In this document: positions 39,650 through 49,695 of the stretch, one piece after another
Position numbering within the stretch: the first letter of the stretch is position 1
Layout: every line of letters starts with the position of its first letter
Source of the DNA: Pollutimonas bauzanensis
Lineage (GTDB): Bacteria > Pseudomonadota > Gammaproteobacteria > Burkholderiales > Burkholderiaceae_B
DNA length: 64,000 nt
Assembly: GCF_900129885.1 (NCBI RefSeq)
Contig: NZ_FQXE01000003.1
Location: forward strand, 496,001 to 560,000
Reading direction: 5' to 3'
The notes under the pieces: generated by a model
The model's input: the letters and a program-made list of their open reading frames with translations, nothing else
Told to the model about the DNA's origin: nothing
The model's database searches: none
Made by a program: the position numbers and the translations under genes

Positions 39650-39675
39650 GCCCGCAAGGGGCTTGATTTTTTATT
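39646..39675 (+). terminator. Hairpin with T-run upstream of nrdA
   Basis: ATCAAGCCC and GGGCTTGAT pair around GCAAG and are followed on the plus strand by a T-rich run. No plus-strand gene precedes it. It overlaps the nrdA -35, so it may simply mark the end of leftward transcription from the oxidoreductase gene imperfectly. Confidence 0.4.
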
Positions 39676-39756
39676 TATTTATGATTTTTTCGCCGCCGGG
39701 AAAAGTCGCCGGGACGTCAGGCCCGACAGCTCTGGCGCTGCGGGGTTTCGGCCGGT

Positions 39757-42700
39757 TCAGGCGGGCGCCCGCAAAATATTGTTAGCGTTCATGACAGGGC
39801 CTTGGAGCTGCGCCAGCAGTTGCTCCAGCTTGCGCTGATAGTTCTCGGCATTGGCCGCTTTGACATGGCCGAAGCCGCGCAGCATCTGCGGCAGCTCGGC
39901 CAATTCGAGGGCTATGTTGAAATTGCCCGCGTTCAGCTTCCCCAGCATGCCCAGAATGGCGTAGCGGTAATCCCGCAGCAGCCGCCGTTCCATTTTGCGC
40001 TCGGCAGTATACGAGAAAATGTCCAGCCATGTGCCCCGCACGGCCTTGCAGCGGGCCAGCAGCCGGAATATTCTCTCGGTGCCGGGGCCCAGCGTGATTT
40101 TCCTGGGTATGCCGGTCAGGGGATCGCGCCTGGCCAGCAAGGGGGGCGCCAGATGGAACTGCAGGGTGAAATCCCCTTCGAACTGTTCGTGCAGCGTCCT
40201 GCGGAATTCGCCGTCGGTGAACAAGCGGGCGACTTCGTATTCATCCTTGCAGGCCATCAGCTTGTGGAGGGATTGCGCCACTTTCACCGCCAGCCGCGGC
40301 TTGGCTCCCGGCCGCAAGGCCTGCTCGGCCGCCAGCACCGCGTTGACGACGTCGGTGTATTTCTTGGCGTAGGCGGCGTCCTGGTAGGCGATCAGCGAGG
40401 CCCGGCAGCGATCGACCACGGTTTCCAGCGATTCGGGCCCCCGCGCGGCCGCCGTTTCTTCCGCCGGCGGGACGGGCGGCTGCAAGGCGGCGGGTTGCCA
40501 TGCGGCCAGGCGGCCCATGCGGAACGCCTCCTGATTGGCCTGGACCGCAATGCCGTTGAGCGCCAGCGCTCGCATGATGGCGTCCTCGCTCAAGGGGATG
40601 CCGCCATGCTGCCAGGCAAAGCCGAGCATCATCATATTGGCCAGGATACTGTCGCCAAACTGTTGTTGCGCCGCGGCGTGCGCATCCAGCAGGCGGATGC
40701 CGGCGGCGCCGGCGGCCGCGGCCAGGGTATCGATCAGCGGCTGCGGATCCAGGCTTATCTGCGGGTCGCGGGTGAATTCCGCGGTTGGCGCCAGGTAGGT
40801 ATTGACGGCGACCCGGGTCTTGCCGCGGCGCAGGGCTTGCAGGGCCTCGGGCCCCGTTGCCGCCACGGCATCGCAGAATATGGCGACATCGGCCTGCTGC
40901 GCATCTATCCGCACGGCGCCGGTCGGCTCGGCGGTGCCGGACAGGCGTATGTGGCTGATCACGGTGCCGCCTTTCTGCGCCAGGCCGGTGATGTCCAGCA
41001 CCGATGCCGCGCGGCCTTCAAGATGCGCGGCCATCGATAGAATCGCGCCCAGGGTGATGACGCCGGTGCCGCCTATGCCCGCCACCAGGATATTGCAGCG
41101 CCCGTCGCCCGGCTCCGGCAAAGGCGCGGGCAACTGGGAAATCAAGGCCCGCAGGCGCTCGCGCCCGGCTGCAAGGGCCGCATTGTTGCCTTTGCGCGGC
41201 GCCCCGCCTAGCACCGACACGAAGCTGGGACAGAACCCGTCGACGCAGGAATAGTCTTTATTGCAGCTGGATTGGTCGATGGCGCGCTTGCGGCCGAAAG
41301 GCGTTTCCACCGGAACCAGCGACAGGCAGTTCGATTGCTTGCCGCAATCGCCGCAGCCTTCGCACACGGCGGTGTTGATGAACAGGCGGCGCGCCGGATC
41401 GGCAAGCGTCTTCTTTTTGCGCCGCCGGCGCTTTTCGGCGGCGCAGGCCTGGTCGTGTATCAGCACGCTGACGCCTTCGATGTCGCGCAGCTCGCGCTGC
41501 AAGCGGTCGAGCTCATGGCGATGGCGCACGACGACGCCGGCGGGCAGTTCGACGCCCCGGTATTTATCGGGCTCATCGGTGGTGATCGCTACGCGCTTGA
41601 CGCCTTCGCCCAGCATCTGCTGGCAGATCTGCGGCACCGACAGCGAGCCGTCCACCGGCTGGCCGCCGGTCATGGCCACGGCGTCGTTGAACAGGATCTT
41701 GTAGGTGATGTTCGCCTTGGCGGCCACGGCCTGGCGTATGGCCAAGTAGCCGGAATGGAAATAAGTGCCTTCGCCCATGTTCTGGAAAATGTGCGGCATG
41801 CTGGTGTAGCGCGACAGGCCTATCCAGTCGGCGCCTTCGCCGCCCATCTGCGTCAGCCCGCTGGTGTCGCGGTCCATCCATGTCGCCATATAGTGGCAGC
41901 CCACGCCGGCCAGCGCCTGGCTGCCCGCGGGAACCTTGGTCGAGCTGCTGTGCGGACAGCCGGAACAGAAATAGGGCCGGCGGCTCAGGCCGGCGGGCCG
42001 GGCCGGCGGCCCGGGCGCCGCCGCGCCGCCGGGATCGTCCAGCGCAAGCCCCGCCGCCTGCCTTAGCCACCGGCGCAGGATGGCGGCGACCAGCCCCGGG
42101 CGCAGTTGCCCGGTAGCCGGAACCAGGACTTCATTTTCCAGGTCGCGCTTGCCGGCGACGCTGGGGCGCGCGGGCCGATTGAACAGCAGATCCTTGATCT
42201 GGCTTTCGATCAGCGGCCCTTTTTCTTCGATGACCAGAATGTGGTCCAGCCCTTGCGCAAAGCGGGCGAAGCCGGGCTCGTCCATCGGCCAGCTAAGGCC
42301 CACCTTGTAGTGGCGCAAGGCGGGCAGCGCCATGCCGGGGTGCTCGCCGGCCAATTGCTCCAGCGCATCCAGCGCATCCAGACAGGCCTTGCCGGTCGTG
42401 ACTATGCCCAGGCGCGATCCGGGCGCCTCGGCCAGCATGCGGTCCAGCGGATGCCGGCGTGAAAAGGCCTTGACGGCGAGCAGGCGGTCGGCCATCCGGC
42501 TTTCAATGGCGGGAGTCAGGAATTCGCGCGCGCTGTATTCCAGCGCGCCCTTGTGCGGGTCGCCGTCGTCGCCGGAAAAATCGGGGACGGCCTGCAGGGT
42601 GTAGGAGCGACCGCTTTCCACGGTCTCGGTGACCGCCTTGAAGGCGACCCAGGCGCCGGAATAACGCGACAGGGCCCAGCCCCACAGGCCGAACAGCTCA

Positions 42701-43248
42701 TACTCCTGGACCGAGGCCGGATGGACGATGGGAATGCTCCAGGCCCGCAAAGAGGTTTCGCTGGCGTGCGGAATCGAGGACGAGGCGGCCGTATGGTCGT
42801 CGCCGACCACCAGCAGCACGCCGCCATTCCTGGAGGCGCCGGCGGCATTGCCGTGATGCAGCGCGTCGCCGGCGCGGTCCACGCCCGGGCCTTTGCCGTA
42901 CCACATGGCAAAGACGCCGTCGACGCGGCGGTCCGCGCGCACGCCGGCCTGTTGAGTGCCCATGACGATGGTGGCGCCGAGGTCTTCATTGATGGCGGGC
43001 AGGAAGGTGATCTGGTGCTCGTCGAGCAGATTCTGGGCGCGCCACATGGCCATATCCACGCCTGCCAGCGGCGAGCCGCGATAGCCGGTGACAAAGCCGG
43101 CGGTATTCAGGCCGCGCCTTTGGTCGGCGCGGCGCTGCGCAAGCAGCATGCGCGCCAGGGCCTGGGTGCCGGTCAGGAAAACACGGCCTGAGCTCGCCGT
43201 CAGGTTGTCGGCGAGCTGGTACTGCGCATCGATAATGGGGGTGGCCAT
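39757..43248 (-). CDS. Indolepyruvate ferredoxin oxidoreductase family protein (fused alpha/beta/gamma)
   Basis: A 1163-residue fused 2-oxoacid:ferredoxin oxidoreductase, probably acting on aryl pyruvates from amino-acid transamination. Order: an N-terminal pyruvate-oxidoreductase-like part, the TPP-binding RRPYFCSGCPHSSS (about 422), a Cys-rich Fe-S segment CEGCGDCGKQSNC ... CNKDYSCVDGFC (about 626-660), and a gamma-type domain with GIGGTGVITLGAIL (about 725). The C-terminal ~250 residues are an extra region found in proteobacterial fusions. ATG 43248 with GGAG upstream is preferred to 43275. A divergent Lrp-type regulator suggests amino-acid control. Confidence 0.92.
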   Translation of the reverse strand: MATPIIDAQYQLADNLTASSGRVFLTGTQALARMLLAQRRADQRRGLNTAGFVTGYRGSPLAGVDMAMWRAQNLLDEHQITFLPAINEDLGATIVMGTQQAGVRADRRVDGVFAMWYGKGPGVDRAGDALHHGNAAGASRNGGVLLVVGDDHTAASSSIPHASETSLRAWSIPIVHPASVQEYELFGLWGWALSRYSGAWVAFKAVTETVESGRSYTLQAVPDFSGDDGDPHKGALEYSAREFLTPAIESRMADRLLAVKAFSRRHPLDRMLAEAPGSRLGIVTTGKACLDALDALEQLAGEHPGMALPALRHYKVGLSWPMDEPGFARFAQGLDHILVIEEKGPLIESQIKDLLFNRPARPSVAGKRDLENEVLVPATGQLRPGLVAAILRRWLRQAAGLALDDPGGAAAPGPPARPAGLSRRPYFCSGCPHSSSTKVPAGSQALAGVGCHYMATWMDRDTSGLTQMGGEGADWIGLSRYTSMPHIFQNMGEGTYFHSGYLAIRQAVAAKANITYKILFNDAVAMTGGQPVDGSLSVPQICQQMLGEGVKRVAITTDEPDKYRGVELPAGVVVRHRHELDRLQRELRDIEGVSVLIHDQACAAEKRRRRKKKTLADPARRLFINTAVCEGCGDCGKQSNCLSLVPVETPFGRKRAIDQSSCNKDYSCVDGFCPSFVSVLGGAPRKGNNAALAAGRERLRALISQLPAPLPEPGDGRCNILVAGIGGTGVITLGAILSMAAHLEGRAASVLDITGLAQKGGTVISHIRLSGTAEPTGAVRIDAQQADVAIFCDAVAATGPEALQALRRGKTRVAVNTYLAPTAEFTRDPQISLDPQPLIDTLAAAAGAAGIRLLDAHAAAQQQFGDSILANMMMLGFAWQHGGIPLSEDAIMRALALNGIAVQANQEAFRMGRLAAWQPAALQPPVPPAEETAAARGPESLETVVDRCRASLIAYQDAAYAKKYTDVVNAVLAAEQALRPGAKPRLAVKVAQSLHKLMACKDEYEVARLFTDGEFRRTLHEQFEGDFTLQFHLAPPLLARRDPLTGIPRKITLGPGTERIFRLLARCKAVRGTWLDIFSYTAERKMERRLLRDYRYAILGMLGKLNAGNFNIALELAELPQMLRGFGHVKAANAENYQRKLEQLLAQLQGPVMNANNILRAPA

Positions 43249-43362
43249 GATGAAAACTCCGCTGTTGCACCCCATGATAGATACTTGCGTCCCTGTTTTT
43301 ATTGCGTTTTCATAGCGTAAAATCCCTAGTTATCGAAACAGGCATTTCGTGAATGGGCGGAA

Positions 43363-43815
43363 ATGGATAAAACCGATATAAAAATCCTCCAGCAGCTGCA
43401 GAAAGAAGGGCGCTCGTCGGCCCAGCAGTTGTCCGAGCACGTGGGCCTGTCGGCCGCGCCGGTCTGGCGGCGGGTAAAGGCCCTCGAGGCCAGCGCGGTG
43501 ATCCAGGGCTATTACGCCAAGGTCGACCGCCACAAGGTCGGCCTGCAAGGCTGCATGTTCGCCCAGATAAGCCTGGAGAGGCATTCCGCTGAAATCGTCG
43601 AGAATTTCGAGCGCTCGGTGCGCGACGCGCCGGAGATCCTGGAATGCTATGCCGTTACCGGCGATTCCGACTTCCTGCTGAAAATAGTGGTGCCCAGCCC
43701 GGAAGCCTACGACAGCTTCCTGCACCGGTTTCTATTCAACCTGCCCGGCCTGCGGCAAACCCGGACCATCGTCGCCCTGCGCGAAATCAAGCACGATGTG
43801 AAGCTGCCCCTGTAA
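43363..43815 (+). CDS. Lrp/AsnC family transcriptional regulator
   Basis: A 150-residue leucine-responsive-type regulator. The N-terminal helix-turn-helix is DIKILQQLQKEGRSSAQQLSEHVGLSAAPVWRRV-like (about 4-36, split here). The C-terminal RAM effector domain has DFLLKIVVPSPEAYDSFL and LPGLRQTRTIVALREIK. It is divergent from the indolepyruvate oxidoreductase across a 114-bp gap, so it likely senses an amino acid and controls that gene. GGCGGAA precedes the start. Ligand unknown. Confidence 0.92.
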   Translation: MDKTDIKILQQLQKEGRSSAQQLSEHVGLSAAPVWRRVKALEASAVIQGYYAKVDRHKVGLQGCMFAQISLERHSAEIVENFERSVRDAPEILECYAVTGDSDFLLKIVVPSPEAYDSFLHRFLFNLPGLRQTRTIVALREIKHDVKLPL

Positions 43816-44256
43816 TTACCATTTCAGGTAGAGCATGGCCTTGGCCAGCAGCACGATGCCGACCATATGGGTGAAAACGCTGATGTGTATGCGCTGCACA
43901 TACCGGGTCTTGAGCAGGCCTTTGCTGCCCAGCACCATGGCGGTGATGAAGTGGCCCAGCACGCTCAGGGCCAGCACGATTTTTATCGTGAGCAGCGTGC
44001 CAAAGCTGCTGTCCAGGGGGTGGGCCAGGATGGCCCGATAGTTCCACGCCATGCCTATGCCGGCGCTATATAGAACCAGCAGCGTCCAGGGCATGATCTG
44101 GCGCGCCCGCCTGCCGATGGCGCGTTCCACTTCGCGCATGGCGTCGCGCGCCACGTTCTTGCGTATTCCTTCGAGGATCAATACTTCGAAAAACACCGTG
44201 CCGACAAATATGAAGGCCGCAAACAGGTGCAGGGTGATCAGGATGGAATAGCTCAT
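43816..44256 (-). CDS. CopD-like integral membrane protein
   Basis: A 146-residue protein with four predicted transmembrane helices (about 6-25, 53-73, 85-108, 122-143). Histidines lie in or near membrane segments (ITLHLFAAFIFVG, LGHFITAMVLG, RIHISVFTHMVGIV). This fits the CopD/DUF2269-type family of small membrane proteins linked to copper or haem. No copper operon is adjacent, so the family name should not be taken as function. Its stop abuts the Lrp gene stop with no gap. Confidence 0.75.
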   Translation of the reverse strand: MSYSILITLHLFAAFIFVGTVFFEVLILEGIRKNVARDAMREVERAIGRRARQIMPWTLLVLYSAGIGMAWNYRAILAHPLDSSFGTLLTIKIVLALSVLGHFITAMVLGSKGLLKTRYVQRIHISVFTHMVGIVLLAKAMLYLKW

Positions 44257-44516
44257 GGCGGGGAAGGGCTCCGGCGTCTAAGGGTTGCGTGCCCGCCAGA
44301 GGCGCCGCGGGCAAGGTCTGTGGCCGAAAGCAATCGGCTGCGGCTATTGTAGGTCCGCCTCCGGATTTTTCTTTGCGATTCCTCACGGCGCTTGTGGTTT
44401 TACGCCAGGCCGCGCCGCTTGCGGCCGGCCGGGCGCGCGCGTGCGCGGGCAGCTTCCTGCATATCCGGTGTTGCGGCTAAAATCGTTCACGTTTCGCGTT
44501 TTAAGGAAGGCCTCCC

Positions 44517-45014
44517 ATGTACGATTTCCTGCTCCGTCCGCGCGCCCTTGCCGCCGGGCTCGCCGCCGCCGTGTTTATGGCGGGCTGCGCCGCGCCGGTC
44601 GTTGCGCCGCCGCCCCCGGCCAAGAAAGAAGCGCCCAAATGCCAGGCGGCCGCGGCCGGCGACGCGCTGGTGGGCAACTGGCTCAGCGCGCGCAGGCAAA
44701 AAGGCGTGGCCGGCGAGCTGCGCACCCTGTTCACTTTGCATCCCGATGGCGCAATGGCTTATACCGAGCAGCTCAAGCGCGGCAAGAACCCGTCGCAGGG
44801 GCTGGACGAGACGGGCTGTTGGCAGCGCGACAAGCAAACGCTGGTGCTGCAGACGCTATTGTCCAATGGCGCTCCCGTCAGCCTGGACGACCCTATCTAC
44901 ACCAATCGCTACACCATCATTTCGGCCAGCGGCAATGCCTTGACATTGCAAGGGCCGGACGGCGTGGCGATCAAGGCCAAGCGCATGTCGCCCGGCTACC
45001 GGCTGCCCTTCTAG
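44517..45014 (+). CDS. Putative lipoprotein, unknown function
   Basis: A 165-residue protein with a signal peptide and lipobox VFMAGC (Cys24), then a Pro/Lys stretch. A small beta-rich domain follows (GNWLSARRQKGVAGELRTLF, TLHPDGAMAYTEQL, GCWQRDKQTLVLQTL, ALTLQGPDGVAIKAKRM), reminiscent of lipocalin-like META/DUF folds that bind small molecules. No family name can be given. AAGGAAGG precedes the ATG. Convergent with gltX. The 260 bp between it and the CopD-like gene hold no other gene. Confidence 0.8.
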   Translation: MYDFLLRPRALAAGLAAAVFMAGCAAPVVAPPPPAKKEAPKCQAAAAGDALVGNWLSARRQKGVAGELRTLFTLHPDGAMAYTEQLKRGKNPSQGLDETGCWQRDKQTLVLQTLLSNGAPVSLDDPIYTNRYTIISASGNALTLQGPDGVAIKAKRMSPGYRLPF

Positions 45015-45029
45015 CGGGACTGCGCTTGC

Positions 45030-46439
45030 TCACACCGCGGCCAGGCGCTCCAGCACCAGGTCGCGGCCAAGAATGGCCAGCACGGCGCCTATGGCGGGAG
45101 TCTGCTTCTGGCCGGTTACCGCAAGGCGCAAAGGGAGGCCCAGCTTCGGCATCTTCACGCCGTGTTCGGCCAGCATCGATTTGATCAGCGCGTCCAGGGC
45201 TTCGGCGGTCCAGGCGGGCAGGGCCCGGGCCTGGCGCTCGAAGCTGGAGAGCAGGGCAAGAGCCTGTTCATCCAGGTGCTCGGCGCGCAGCTCGGCGCTG
45301 GCTGGCGTGTAGGGGCCGCAAAAAAGCATGGCGCCGTCGGCGAGCTGGTTCAGCGTCTCGGCGCGGTCTTTGAGCAGGCCCATCACCGCCGGCAAATCCA
45401 CCGCTTGCGGATTGCCCTGTCGCTTGAGTATGCGCGGCGCGACGCGTTCGGCCAGGTCGGCGTTGCCGCTGGCTTTAATGTAATGGGCGTTGACCCAGTT
45501 CAGCTTTTTGGGGTCCCATTGCGCGGCCGATTTGCTCAGGTTGCGTGTATCGAACCATTCAACCAGTTGTTCGCGCGTGAACAGTTCGTCGTTGCCGTGG
45601 CTCCAGCCCAGGCGCGCCAGGTAATTGACCATGGCCTCGGGCAGGTAGCCCTCGTTGTCGTATTCCATGACATTGACGGCGCCATGGCGCTTGGAAAGCT
45701 TCTCGCCATCGGGCCCGAGTATCATGGGCACGTGCCCGTATTCGGGCAGCGCCGCGCCCAATGCGCGTAAAATATTGATCTGGCGCGGGGTGTTGTTGAC
45801 ATGGTCGTCGCCGCGCAGCACATGGGTGATTTTCATGTCCCAGTCGTCGACCACCACGCAGAAATTATAGGTGGGTGTGCCATCGGGCCGCGCAATGACC
45901 AGGTCGTCCAGTTCGCTGTTGTCGAAGCTGATGTGCCCTTTGATCAGGTCGTTCCATCCGGTGGCCCCTTCCAGCGGGTTCTTGAAGCGCACGACCGGCT
46001 TGCGGCCCGCCGGGACGGGCGGCAGGGTTTTGCCGGGTTCGGGCCTCCAGCTGCCATCGTAGCGGGGCTTCAGGCCGGCGGCCCGCGCCTTTTCGCGCAT
46101 GGCCTCGACTTCCTCGGGGCTGCTGTAGCAGTGGTAGGCGGTGCCGTCGGCAAGCATTTTCCGGACCACCTCGCGGTAGCGGTCCATGCGCTGCATCTGG
46201 TAGAACGGCCCCTCGTCGGGCTGCATGTCCAGCCATGCCATGCTGTCGAGTATGGCCTGTACGGCTTCGGGAGTGGAGCGTTCCAGGTCGGTGTCTTCGA
46301 TGCGCAGCACGAAGGTCCCTTTGTGGTGGCGCGCAAAGGCCCATGAAAACAGGGCGGTTCTGGCCCCGCCCAGGTGAAGGTAGCCCGTGGGGGACGGCGC
46401 GAAGCGTGTGCGGACAGCGGAAGGAGTGGACGTGGTCAT
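45030..46439 (-). CDS. gltX: Glutamate--tRNA ligase
   Basis: Charges tRNA-Glu (and provides Glu-tRNA to the C5 haem pathway, see hemL). At 469 residues it is standard length. The HIGH-equivalent is [11 protein letters not shown] (about 15-25) and the KMSKS-equivalent is KLSKRHG (about 242-248). The catalytic domain contains [28 protein letters not shown], typical of the discriminating bacterial enzyme. Divergent from the Pat-like gene. Confidence 0.97.
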   Translation of the reverse strand: MTTSTPSAVRTRFAPSPTGYLHLGGARTALFSWAFARHHKGTFVLRIEDTDLERSTPEAVQAILDSMAWLDMQPDEGPFYQMQRMDRYREVVRKMLADGTAYHCYSSPEEVEAMREKARAAGLKPRYDGSWRPEPGKTLPPVPAGRKPVVRFKNPLEGATGWNDLIKGHISFDNSELDDLVIARPDGTPTYNFCVVVDDWDMKITHVLRGDDHVNNTPRQINILRALGAALPEYGHVPMILGPDGEKLSKRHGAVNVMEYDNEGYLPEAMVNYLARLGWSHGNDELFTREQLVEWFDTRNLSKSAAQWDPKKLNWVNAHYIKASGNADLAERVAPRILKRQGNPQAVDLPAVMGLLKDRAETLNQLADGAMLFCGPYTPASAELRAEHLDEQALALLSSFERQARALPAWTAEALDALIKSMLAEHGVKMPKLGLPLRLAVTGQKQTPAIGAVLAILGRDLVLERLAAV

Positions 46440-46548
46440 GGTTAGTCGTTAGGCTTAGGCATGTGCCGGTTGAGGCGCGCATGCGCAGGAAAGTAGCAAG
46501 AGGCCTATTTTAGAGTACACATCAATTTTCGTTTAAACCGGATCAAGT

Positions 46549-49020
46549 ATGCCGCGACATCGCCTTGCCGCATTGTTCGAACCCCGCACGCTGGTGGTGC
46601 TTTCCGACCGCTCCCTGCCCATAGCGCACAGCGTGCCGCGTTCACTGCAAAATACGATAACGATAGTCGACGCCAGCCCGCAGGGCCCCGTCATCCTGCC
46701 CGATCCGCTCAACGGCGTGGCCGCCGGCTCGCGCGTGGACCAGGCCCTGGTCTGCGTGGCGCCCGGGCGCCTGCCCGACACGCTCGCCGCCTTGAAGGCG
46801 TGCCGGCCCCGATGCCTGACGGTGCTGCCCCATAGCAGCCCCTCGGCCGATCCCATCGAAGACATGGTTTATTGCAGGACCTGGGGCGAACTGAACGACT
46901 GCATGATTCTCGGTCCGCGCTCTTTTGGCGTGCAGCGGCCGCATCTGGGCATCAATCTGAGCCACGAGCCGCATGTGGGGCTGGGAGGGCGGGTTGCCCT
47001 GGTGGCGCAATCGCGCTCCATTACCGCGTCCGTCCTGGACTGGGCCGAAGACGTCAGGCTGGGGTTTTCCGCGGTGGTGTCGCTGGGCGACGAAAGCACC
47101 GTCGATGTGTCCGATGTGCTGGACTACCTGGCCATGGATCCGCGCACCGACAGCATTGCCCTGTACCTGGAAGAAACCTCGTCCTCGCGCCGGTTCACCA
47201 GCGCGCTGCGCGCCGCCGCCAGCGTCAAGCCTGTGATAGTGCTCAAGGTGGGTCAGAACGCCGACGCGGCGTCGACCGAAGACGCGGTGTTCAATGCCAT
47301 GCTGCGCCGCGCGGGGGCGGTGCGCATCCGCTATTTCGTGCAGCTGTTTTCCGCCATCAAGGTGCTGGTCTATACCCGCCATCCGCGCGGGCGCAGGATC
47401 GCGCTTTTTTCCAACGGCGATGGCGCCGCCCAGCTGGCCCTGGACGTCATGGGCGATACGGCGGAGGTGTTCCGGGCGGACCTGGCGCTGGCCAGTATCA
47501 AGTCATTGGACGAACTGCTGGAAGAAGGCGCCAAGAGCCGCAATCCGGTCATCACCTACGCGCCCCTGACGCCCGAAAATACGCAGCAGATCATCGGCGT
47601 CCTGGTGGCCGATCCGGGCGTCGACGGGGTGCTGGTCCTGCTGGCCCCCGATCCGCTATCGGACCTGCACAGCGTGGCCCGGCAACTGGCCGCCATATCG
47701 CCCGAGTCGCGCAAGCCCATCGTCACCTGCTTCATGGGCGACGCCACTATGCGGCCTTTGCGCCATGTGCTCGACAGCGTGGGCACGCCGGCATTCCGGA
47801 CGCCGGAATCCGCGGCCAATGCCTTTGGCATCCTGGCTTCCTACCATTACAACCAGACCTTGTCCCAGCAGACCCTGCCGCCCGAACCCTTGAGCCAGCC
47901 TCCGCGGCTCGAAGAGGCCCGGGCGCTGGTGCGCACGGTGCAGAGCCAGCGCCGCCGCAGCCTGACCGACGCCGAGTGCCGGCAACTGCTGGATTGCTTC
48001 CACGTGCCGCTGCAGTACGCGCTGCCCGACGACGCCCCCGCGCCCAGCCAGCACGACGACAGCCTGCCCATGGCCATCCAGGTGCGCCGCGATAGCAAAT
48101 TCGGCCCCTACATCACATTCGGGTCCGGCGGCCACGACGCCCTTCTGGCGGGATCGTACAGCGCGATAGAGCTGCCGCCCCTGAACAGCTACCTGGCCCG
48201 CCAGCTGGTCCTGCGCAGCAGCGTGTGGCAGCGCGGGCTGGCGCGCCACACCACGCCCGCCGCCTTCGAGCGTCTGCAGGACTCGCTCGAACGCATCTCC
48301 GAGCTCGTCAGCGAACTGCCCGCGCTCGAGTCGCTGCTCATCGATCCCCTGTTCGCCGGCGACATGCAGGTGGTGGCGCACGCCGTGCGCATAGAGCTCA
48401 CCAGCGAGTCCATGCTGGTCCTGCCCGAGACCACGCGCTACCAGCACATGGCCATCCATCCTTATCCGCGCCGCCTGGTCCAGGCCAAGACCTTCAAGGA
48501 CGGCAAGCCCTGGCTGCTGCGGCCGATACGGCCGGAAGACGCCGAGCCGCTGCAGGAATTCGTGCGCGGCCTGTCCGACGAATCGCGCTACATGCGCTTT
48601 GTTTCCATGCTGCGCGAACTCACGCCGCGCATGCTGGCGCGCTACACGCGCATAGACTACGACCGCGAACTGGCCCTGGTCGCCACGGTGCAGGTGCCCA
48701 ACCCGGAACACCGCGGGCATCCGCGCGAACAGATCATCGGGTTCGCGCACTACCTGCGCAATGCCGACGGGCGCGGCGCCGAGTATGCCCTGGTCATCGG
48801 CGACGCGTGGCAGCGCCGCGGGCTGGGGGCGCAACTGATGGGCGGGCTTATCGAGGCCGCCCAGGGACAGGGCCTGACCTATATCGACGGCGTCGTGCTG
48901 GCGACCAACCGCCCCATGCTGAGCCTGATGGCGCACCTGGGCTTCCAGAACGACCGCGAGGCGGAGGACCCCACCATGCGGCGGGTATGGCTGGACCTGG
49001 GCGAAACCCGCCAGTCGTAG
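46549..49020 (+). CDS. Pat-like protein: degenerate acyl-CoA synthetase (NDP-forming) plus GNAT acetyltransferase
   Basis: An 823-residue relative of protein acetyltransferase Pat/YfiQ. An N-terminal CoA-binding/ligase-like region (1 to ~430) is followed by an ATP-grasp-like part (~450-640) and a C-terminal GNAT domain (about 652-823, PWLLRPIRPEDAEPLQEFV ... YALVIGDAWQRRGLGAQLMGGLIE). The acetyl-CoA-binding QRRGLG motif is intact. The ligase half has lost typical residues: AQSRSITASVLDWA where active enzymes have SQSGA, and YLEETSSSRRF in place of the usual loop. Ligase activity is therefore doubtful; a lysine acetyltransferase regulated by an inactive sensor domain is the likely role. Confidence 0.85.
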   Translation: MPRHRLAALFEPRTLVVLSDRSLPIAHSVPRSLQNTITIVDASPQGPVILPDPLNGVAAGSRVDQALVCVAPGRLPDTLAALKACRPRCLTVLPHSSPSADPIEDMVYCRTWGELNDCMILGPRSFGVQRPHLGINLSHEPHVGLGGRVALVAQSRSITASVLDWAEDVRLGFSAVVSLGDESTVDVSDVLDYLAMDPRTDSIALYLEETSSSRRFTSALRAAASVKPVIVLKVGQNADAASTEDAVFNAMLRRAGAVRIRYFVQLFSAIKVLVYTRHPRGRRIALFSNGDGAAQLALDVMGDTAEVFRADLALASIKSLDELLEEGAKSRNPVITYAPLTPENTQQIIGVLVADPGVDGVLVLLAPDPLSDLHSVARQLAAISPESRKPIVTCFMGDATMRPLRHVLDSVGTPAFRTPESAANAFGILASYHYNQTLSQQTLPPEPLSQPPRLEEARALVRTVQSQRRRSLTDAECRQLLDCFHVPLQYALPDDAPAPSQHDDSLPMAIQVRRDSKFGPYITFGSGGHDALLAGSYSAIELPPLNSYLARQLVLRSSVWQRGLARHTTPAAFERLQDSLERISELVSELPALESLLIDPLFAGDMQVVAHAVRIELTSESMLVLPETTRYQHMAIHPYPRRLVQAKTFKDGKPWLLRPIRPEDAEPLQEFVRGLSDESRYMRFVSMLRELTPRMLARYTRIDYDRELALVATVQVPNPEHRGHPREQIIGFAHYLRNADGRGAEYALVIGDAWQRRGLGAQLMGGLIEAAQGQGLTYIDGVVLATNRPMLSLMAHLGFQNDREAEDPTMRRVWLDLGETRQS

Positions 49021-49023
49021 CGG

Positions 49024-49695
49024 CTAGGCCAGCACCTTGCGCAAGAAGGCGGCGATATCGGCCACTTCTTCCAGGCAGACCGAATGGGGCATGGCGTAGG
49101 CATGCCAGCTCACGTCGTAGCCCAGATCCACCAGTTTCCTGTGCGAGGCTTGCGCGCGCGGCAGGGTCACCACGGTATCCATGGTTCCATGCGCCAGGAA
49201 AATCGGTGTGTCCTGGTTGGCCGGCCGGCGTTCGGCCTCGAGCAGGCCCGCCAGCGGCAAATACCCCGACAGGCACACCAGGCCCGCCAGTTTCTGTTCC
49301 AGGCGCAGGCCGGCCTGCAGCGTGACGGCGCAGCCTTGCGAGAAACCGGCCAGCACGATTTTATCGGTCGGTATGCCGCGCTCGTTTTCACGCGCGATCA
49401 GCGCCTGGACCGCGGCCTGCGAGTCGCGCAGGCCTGTTTCGTCTTCGCGGCGCACGAGATCGGGCGCGAAGATGTCATACCAGGCGCGCATGGGCATGCC
49501 GTTATTGATGGTGACGGGCTGCACGGGCGCATGCGGAAACACGAAGCGGATCGCGGGCGCGTCCTGCAGCTTCAGCTCGGGCACCAGCGGGGCGAAGTCA
49601 TTGCCGTCGGCGCCCAGTCCATGCAGCCAGATGACGGCGCGGCCCGGATTGGGGCCGGTTTCGATTTCTATGCATTCCAGTAATGTCGGGCTCAT
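49024..49695 (-). CDS. Alpha/beta hydrolase (carboxylesterase/phospholipase family)
   Basis: A 223-residue carboxylesterase of the EstB/acyl-protein-thioesterase type. It has [17 protein letters not shown] (oxyanion region), [11 protein letters not shown], nucleophile GFSQGC, Asp in HGTMDTVV and His in AMPHSVC: a complete triad. Natural substrate unknown. Its start overlaps the darP stop by 4 bp, so the two are co-translated; convergent with the Pat-like gene. Confidence 0.92.
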   Translation of the reverse strand: MSPTLLECIEIETGPNPGRAVIWLHGLGADGNDFAPLVPELKLQDAPAIRFVFPHAPVQPVTINNGMPMRAWYDIFAPDLVRREDETGLRDSQAAVQALIARENERGIPTDKIVLAGFSQGCAVTLQAGLRLEQKLAGLVCLSGYLPLAGLLEAERRPANQDTPIFLAHGTMDTVVTLPRAQASHRKLVDLGYDVSWHAYAMPHSVCLEEVADIAAFLRKVLA

